NCBI GenBank assembly: GCA_965262775.1
Contig: CBDHFT010000007.1
Location: 248,001 to 312,000 of the forward strand
Origin: JASGCL01 sp965262775
GTDB lineage: Bacteria; Pseudomonadota; Alphaproteobacteria; JASGCL01
Direction of reading: 5' to 3'
Length of the DNA: 64,000 bases
The notes under the pieces were generated by a model, which made no database searches, was not told the origin of the DNA, and saw nothing but the letters and a program-made list of their open reading frames with translations. The translations under genes and the position numbers were made by a program. Positions 60,057-64,000 of this stretch are shown piece after piece. Within the stretch, counting starts at the first letter, position 1, and each line of letters starts with the position of its first letter.

Positions 60057-60795
60057 CCTTTTCTAATTTTACCCGCAAGGTTTCATAATCAGCTACGGCA
60101 ACCGCCATATCGGCGGCATTGGCGTGGATGATATTTTTTTTATCATCCACCATGCCCACATGGCCTTGCCAAAAAACCAAATCGCCAGCTTGGCGTTGTT
60201 CCTCGGCTATATTATTTTTTAAAAAATTATATTGTAAACCGCTGTCGCGGGGTAAAATAATACCCGCCGCCCGATAAGCCACCTGGACCAAACCCGAACA
60301 ATCAATACCGCCAAAACTGCGCCCGCCCCACAAATAGGGCGCGCCCATCAACATTTTCGCAACATCAAGCGGCGATTGTTTTTCTTGGTGCGGCCGCGCA
60401 TGGTTTTGCAAAACATAACCACCGCTCGCCAAGCCCAAAAAATTTTCTTTTTTACCAATTACCCGCAAGCGCGCGGGGTAAAATAACAATTGCAATGGGG
60501 CCGATTTGATATCGGCCTCATGATATATGGTTACCATGGGTCGCGCCAAAATATATTCATCACCCTGCGGCCAACTTGCTTCATCGGTCAACCATGCTCG
60601 CGCGACAAAACCTTCATAATTATCTTCGCTGATTATTCGCGCCCAACCTTTATCCTCCGCTATGATTTTTACTGCTTCACCAAACACCAATTGACTTATT
60701 AAAGGCGCGTGATGATTCTCCCCCGCGCCAGGCGTCGCCACCACAGCAAGCGTCGGAGTGGTTACAAGGTAATGTTTGTCGTTGTTGTTTGTCAT
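60019..60795 (-). CDS. NlpC/P60 family cell-wall peptidase with SH3-type domains
   Basis: A protein of about 258 residues. The N-terminal half (about 10-130) resembles two bacterial SH3 modules (LVFGEAVKIIAEDKGWARI, EGFVARAWL). The C-terminal NlpC/P60 domain has MLMGAPYLWGGRSFGGIDCSGLVQVAYRA with the catalytic Cys, LVFWQGHVGMVDD with the catalytic His, and IIHANAAD. Such enzymes cut within peptidoglycan stem peptides, as do YkfC-type enzymes in recycling. No signal peptide is visible, so a cytoplasmic recycling role, with the AmpG permeases, is possible. ATG 60807 is also in frame; 60795 avoids overlap with xthA. Confidence 0.9.
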   Translation of the reverse strand: MTNNNDKHYLVTTPTLAVVATPGAGENHHAPLISQLVFGEAVKIIAEDKGWARIISEDNYEGFVARAWLTDEASWPQGDEYILARPMVTIYHEADIKSAPLQLLFYPARLRVIGKKENFLGLASGGYVLQNHARPHQEKQSPLDVAKMLMGAPYLWGGRSFGGIDCSGLVQVAYRAAGIILPRDSGLQYNFLKNNIAEEQRQAGDLVFWQGHVGMVDDKKNIIHANAADMAVAVADYETLRVKLEKEKTLFRGIKRVA

Positions 60796-60800
60796 AAAAC

Positions 60801-61592
60801 TTACCATGAAAATTTTGCCATCACGACCACATGGTCGGACGGTTTCTCCTCCAACCGCTGCTCGTGAAGGTGCACACAGCTTTGCAATGTATCTTTATGC
60901 CGTTGCTTAATCCAAATATGGTCAAGGCGCAGGCCGCGCGATTCATTGGTTATTTCATAATTGCGATAACTCCACCAACTGTAAAGTTTTTTATCGTCGG
61001 GCACGAAATGGCGGGCGCAATCAAATACATCCAGCGACTTCATCACCTCCGCCAGGTTTTCGGTTTCCAGCGGCGTATGACAAACCACCTTTAACATGGG
61101 TTTATGACTCCAAACATCGTTCTCACGCGGTGCAATATTAATATCGCCCAAAACAATTATGGGCTGGTCAGGGGCGTGGGTGGTGGTTAAAAAACTTTTC
61201 ATGTCTTGTAAAAATCTTATTTTGTGGGCATATTTTGCATTCAACGCCATGTCGGGAACATCGCCCCCTGCGGGCACATAAAAATTATGCAACACGCCGC
61301 CATTTGGCAACATGCAACTTATGTGTCTTGCGTCATTCAAGCCGCCAAAATTATAAGTGGGGCCAGGCAACAATGGCGTTTTTGATAACAACGCAACGCC
61401 ATTATAACTTTTCTGTCCTTTAAACATGATGTAAGCATAACCCAAATCTTGCAAGGCGGTAAGGGGAAACTCATGGTCCTGCACCTTGGTTTCTTGCAAG
61501 GCAATAATATCGGGCTGGTGATTTTTTAAAAAATTCTTTAACTGCGGCACCCGCAAGCGAACAGAATTAACATTCCACGTGGCAACAAGCAT
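60801..61592 (-). CDS. xthA: Exodeoxyribonuclease III
   Basis: A 263-residue AP endonuclease/3'-5' exonuclease for base-excision repair. Seen: ATWNVNSVRLRVPQLKNFL, IIALQETKVQDHEFP with the metal-binding Glu, YNGVALLSKTP, LGDINIAPRENDVW, SWWSYRNYEITNESRGLRLDHIW (usual YRSWWDYR-type region; catalytic Asp), and EKPSDHVVVMAKF with the final catalytic His. Length is standard. It is followed immediately by the NlpC/P60 gene and preceded by rppH nine bases away. Confidence 0.96.
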   Translation of the reverse strand: MLVATWNVNSVRLRVPQLKNFLKNHQPDIIALQETKVQDHEFPLTALQDLGYAYIMFKGQKSYNGVALLSKTPLLPGPTYNFGGLNDARHISCMLPNGGVLHNFYVPAGGDVPDMALNAKYAHKIRFLQDMKSFLTTTHAPDQPIIVLGDINIAPRENDVWSHKPMLKVVCHTPLETENLAEVMKSLDVFDCARHFVPDDKKLYSWWSYRNYEITNESRGLRLDHIWIKQRHKDTLQSCVHLHEQRLEEKPSDHVVVMAKFSW

Positions 61593-61601
61593 AGTAAATT
61601 C

Positions 61602-62120
61602 CTAAGCGGTTATTTTTGATATTTCGGGTATAAATAAATTAAAAATTTGCTTATAAAGGTCTCTTTTAAAATCAACCGCCCGTTCCAACAGGTCATCGGT
61701 CGAAAGCCACCTCCATTGCACAAATTCTGCTGGGTCATGCGCCATGATATTAACATCTTTATCTTCGCCCAAAAAATGGCATAGATACCATTTCTGTTTT
61801 TGGCCAACATATCGCCCACCCCAAAATTGACCGCGTAGCGATGGGGGCAAATCATAAGCCAGCCATTCATCGCTTTGCTTTATTATTTTTATATGGGCTT
61901 GCACAATGCCAGTCTCTTCATACAATTCGCGCGCCATGGCGGCATCGGGCGATTCGCCCTCGTCTATGCCACCTTGGGGCATTTGCCAAGCATTGCTCAT
62001 TTGTTGTCGCTCGCCCGCGAATATTAATCCCCTATGATTAAAAATCATAACACCCACACCCAAGCGATAGGCAGGAAGTGCCCCCAGGTCGTTCGTTTGT
62101 GTTTCATTGAGCGAAGCCAT
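61602..62120 (-). CDS. rppH: RNA pyrophosphohydrolase
   Basis: A 172-residue Nudix hydrolase that removes pyrophosphate from mRNA 5' ends and so starts RNase E-dependent decay. YRLGVGVMIFNHRGLIFAGER is the typical N-terminus; the Nudix box spans residues 50-72 (GG, E56, R64-E65, E68-E69-x-G71). QKWYLCHFLGED and EFVQWRWLSTDDL are further RppH marks. It lies between ctpA and xthA on one strand and close to rne, its functional partner. Confidence 0.95.
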   Translation of the reverse strand: MASLNETQTNDLGALPAYRLGVGVMIFNHRGLIFAGERQQMSNAWQMPQGGIDEGESPDAAMARELYEETGIVQAHIKIIKQSDEWLAYDLPPSLRGQFWGGRYVGQKQKWYLCHFLGEDKDVNIMAHDPAEFVQWRWLSTDDLLERAVDFKRDLYKQIFNLFIPEISKITA

Positions 62121-62203
62121 ATTTTTATATCGCGCTTTTTATAGCAACCTAACCTGGGCAAAACAATTTTTATAAATTGGGCCTATCCCGCTTTACCAAT
62201 TTT

Positions 62204-63547
62204 TTATTTGGCCTTTTTGACCATGACGCGCAATTGTTGAAGGGCGCGATCCAATTGAACATCTTTTTTCATATCTTTAACGGGTAGACTGCTGACTTTT
62301 TTGTCAACCATCGGAACGATTGGTTCTTCGACTTTGATATCTGGTTCCACCCCGACGCCATGGATGGATTTTCCTGATGGCGTATAATATTTTTGGGTGG
62401 TTAATTTCATGGCGGTGCCAGCTTTTTGTAATGGGAATACCGACTGCACCACACCCTTACCAAATGTTTTTGTTCCTATAATAGTGGCGCGCTTTTGATC
62501 CTTGAGGGCACCAGCAACAATTTCAGAAGCCGAAGCCGAACCACCATTCACCAAGACAACCAATTGAGCCCCTTGTGAAATATCGCCCTTGGTAGCCAAG
62601 AAGCGGCGGTTGCTATTTTTATCGCGACCACGGATGGAAACTATCTCCCCCTGGTCTAGGAAATCATCAACAACGATAACACCCTGGTCAAGCAAGCCAC
62701 CAGGATTATTGCGCAAATCAAGCACAAAACCCTTTGGCATGACGCCCTGATTTTTTTCTTTCATGCCATTAATAATGTTTAATATGCCTGGCGAAGTTTG
62801 TTGGGTAAAGCCCGTGATACGAATGTAGCCCAAGCCCCCTTCTTTCAATTCTCCTTTGACCGATTGAACAACTATTTTTTCGCGCTTCAAAGATAATTCC
62901 ATCGGTTGAGCAAGCCCAGGCCTAATGAAGGTTATATTGACAAATGTCCCTGGCGTGCCGCGCATCATCCGCACCACTTCGTCTAGGCCTTTGCCCTGCA
63001 CCGATTCCTTTTCAACCTTGCTGATGAAATCGCCAGCCTTAACCCCAGCACGGAAAGCGGGGGTATCATCGATAGGTGATATAACCTTGACATAACCCGA
63101 TGGGTCGGCAGAAACCTCCATCCCCAAGCCGCCAAATTGGCCACTGCTTTGTTCAGCAAATTCTTTAAAATCACGCGCATTAAAATAAGTCGAATAGGGG
63201 TCAAGCCGCGCCAACATACCATTGATGGCTTTTTCCACCAGGTCGGCGGCGGTGATAGTTTCAACATAATCGGCGCGGACGCGATTAAAAACCTCGCTAA
63301 ATACTGCCACCATGTCATAAAATTGATCGTCGCCACCCTCGGCCGATTGTTGCGCCGCCAAAGATGATGGTTTGAAAACCACAAGGCTGGCAAGCGGAAG
63401 AATGGTTAAAAATAATAAAACCGAAACGGTAAACATCACCCCGCGCCAAAAGGCACGCCCTTCCCCGCTTTGCTGGTGCTGACCTTTTATAGGAGGTTGC
63501 TTTGGCTTGGTTGCGAGGATTGATTTTTTACGTTGGAAAATTGCCAT
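62204..63547 (-). CDS. ctpA: Carboxy-terminal processing protease CtpA (S41 family)
   Basis: A periplasmic or membrane-anchored protease of about 447 residues. A basic N-terminus and one helix (VMFTVSVLLFLTILPLASLVVF) anchor it. Then come DPYSTYFNARDFKEF, a PDZ domain (GGLGMEVSADPSGYVKVISPIDDTPAFRAG), and the S41 core with FVLDLRNNPGGLLDQ, catalytic Ser in VNGGSASASEIVAGAL and catalytic Lys in IGTKTFGKGVVQSVF. The frame opens at 63661; ATG 63547 (MAIFQRKK) gives the usual length and topology. The ctpA-rppH order is common in alphaproteobacteria. Confidence 0.95.
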   Translation of the reverse strand: MAIFQRKKSILATKPKQPPIKGQHQQSGEGRAFWRGVMFTVSVLLFLTILPLASLVVFKPSSLAAQQSAEGGDDQFYDMVAVFSEVFNRVRADYVETITAADLVEKAINGMLARLDPYSTYFNARDFKEFAEQSSGQFGGLGMEVSADPSGYVKVISPIDDTPAFRAGVKAGDFISKVEKESVQGKGLDEVVRMMRGTPGTFVNITFIRPGLAQPMELSLKREKIVVQSVKGELKEGGLGYIRITGFTQQTSPGILNIINGMKEKNQGVMPKGFVLDLRNNPGGLLDQGVIVVDDFLDQGEIVSIRGRDKNSNRRFLATKGDISQGAQLVVLVNGGSASASEIVAGALKDQKRATIIGTKTFGKGVVQSVFPLQKAGTAMKLTTQKYYTPSGKSIHGVGVEPDIKVEEPIVPMVDKKVSSLPVKDMKKDVQLDRALQQLRVMVKKAK

Positions 63548-63706
63548 GAAATAATTAAAAAGGTGGTTGAAAAAACAAAAGCCAGTCGCGTAGCTCGACC
63601 GAAAATAGATATTCTTTATTGAAAGATTTATATCACGATATCCCTGCTTTTGCAAATACATTACCGCCAGTTTGGCTTTTTTAGCTTTGATATTCGCTGT
63701 TAACTA

Positions 63707-63735
63707 TTGACTTTTATTACTAAAAATGATAGGGT
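63707..63735 (+). promoter_or_regulatory. Candidate sigma-70 promoter near the right edge
   Basis: TTGACT (63707-63712) and TAGGGT (63730-63735) are 17 bases apart on the plus strand, facing away from ctpA. It would transcribe the hairpin and micro-ORF region and whatever lies beyond the window. Confidence 0.5.
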
Positions 63736-63786
63736 GTGACCAGCTTAAGACAAGTCAGGTTCGTGAAAACAACGGTAAGTTAGCAA

Positions 63787-63815
63787 GCTTGCATTTCCAT
63801 TTCGGGAAAGCAAGC
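63787..63815 (+). promoter_or_regulatory. Leader hairpin downstream of the edge promoter
   Basis: GCTTGC and TTTCC (63787-63798, one bulged A) pair with GGAAA and GCAAGC (63805-63815) around a six-base loop. No T-run follows, so it is not a terminator. I do not recognise a known riboswitch in 63736-63880. Confidence 0.5.
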
Positions 63816-63881
63816 GTAAGTTTAATTAAGATTGTATCAAGCACCGATTAGTCAGTATTAAAGTAGAAAGGCAGGTAAATC

Positions 63882-63950
63882 ATGATGAAGTACTTAGGCA
63901 TTATGTTTATGTGGCAAAAAGCCACAAATCTTAATCCGTTCGTTCTATAG
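63882..63950 (+). CDS. Possible 22-residue leader peptide
   Basis: ATG 63882 follows AAAGGCAGG at a good distance and opens a 22-codon frame (MMKYLGIMFMWQ, then KATNLNPFVL) ending in TAG. Inside it GTGGC and GCCAC (63911-63925) form a small hairpin. A strong ribosome-binding site on so short a frame behind a promoter and a hairpin suggests a leader peptide or small protein; chance is possible. No other gene is seen between 63548 and 64000. Confidence 0.35.
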   Translation: MMKYLGIMFMWQKATNLNPFVL

Positions 63951-64000
63951 CAAGTCATTGTCAATTTTTTGTAAGCAACTTTGGTTTCTATACAAAAAAT

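Overview
The window looks like a chromosomal segment of a free-living alphaproteobacterium. The gene content points there: MidA-PgeF pair, ATP12-type F1 chaperone, ELM1-like protein, a DUF3035-like lipoprotein, RNase E with a long acidic/arginine insert, tetrameric sarcosine oxidase SoxBDAG, RlmH-RsfS pair and CtpA-RppH neighbourhood. The DNA leans to A/T and is full of short A/T runs, including inside genes. There is no prophage, insertion sequence, CRISPR array or rRNA operon. Four tRNA genes are present (Asn-GTT, Ser-TGA, Leu-CAG, Val-GAC).

Layout. 0-8.3 kb: tRNA-Asn, a DMT transporter, rlmH-rsfS, a membrane protein and a lipoprotein of unknown role, then a minus-strand run of cysteine desulfurase, rpe, galU, phosphohexomutase and greA, with greA having its own promoter. 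8.3-14.3 kb: recJ, then minus-strand O-antigen ligase-cobM-midA-pgeF joined by overlapping stop/start codons. 14.3-20.1 kb: plus-strand corrin-ring operon cbiX-cobH-cobL-cobI-cbiG/cobJ behind a structured leader; cobH is broken by a frameshift. 20.1-29.2 kb: ELM1-like protein, pepN, tRNA-Ser, rpsD, two AmpG-type permeases, an outer-membrane protein. 29.2-39.4 kb: holC, purD, a tiny lysine-rich protein, recN (frameshifted at an A8 run), bamD, htrA, an ABC ATPase, tRNA-Leu, lolD and lolC/E. 39.6-49.3 kb: cobD-rluB-rsmD, ATP12, betB, aroK-aroB, and a zinc block zur-znuA-znuC-znuB with a perfect palindromic candidate operator. 49.3-57.2 kb: tRNA-Val and an eight-gene minus-strand C1 block: corrinoid protein, SRPBCC protein, DUF1638 protein, Virulence_fact-family protein and soxB-soxD-soxA-soxG. 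57.2-64 kb: rne with a roughly 440-base leader and a bidirectional terminator, NlpC/P60 peptidase, xthA, rppH, ctpA, and an unexplained promoter-hairpin-micro-ORF region at the right edge.

How it fits together. Corrin-ring genes in two clusters plus cobD suggest that the cell makes B12. A corrinoid-binding methyl-carrier protein, betaine aldehyde dehydrogenase and sarcosine oxidase are what would be needed for choline/glycine-betaine-derived methyl groups to feed the folate pool. The corrinoid/DUF1638/Virulence_fact/SRPBCC/SoxBDAG neighbourhood is the best candidate for an incompletely described system. The most concrete anomalies are two single-base frame breaks (cobH, recN), whose missing C-termini are intact in the next frame.
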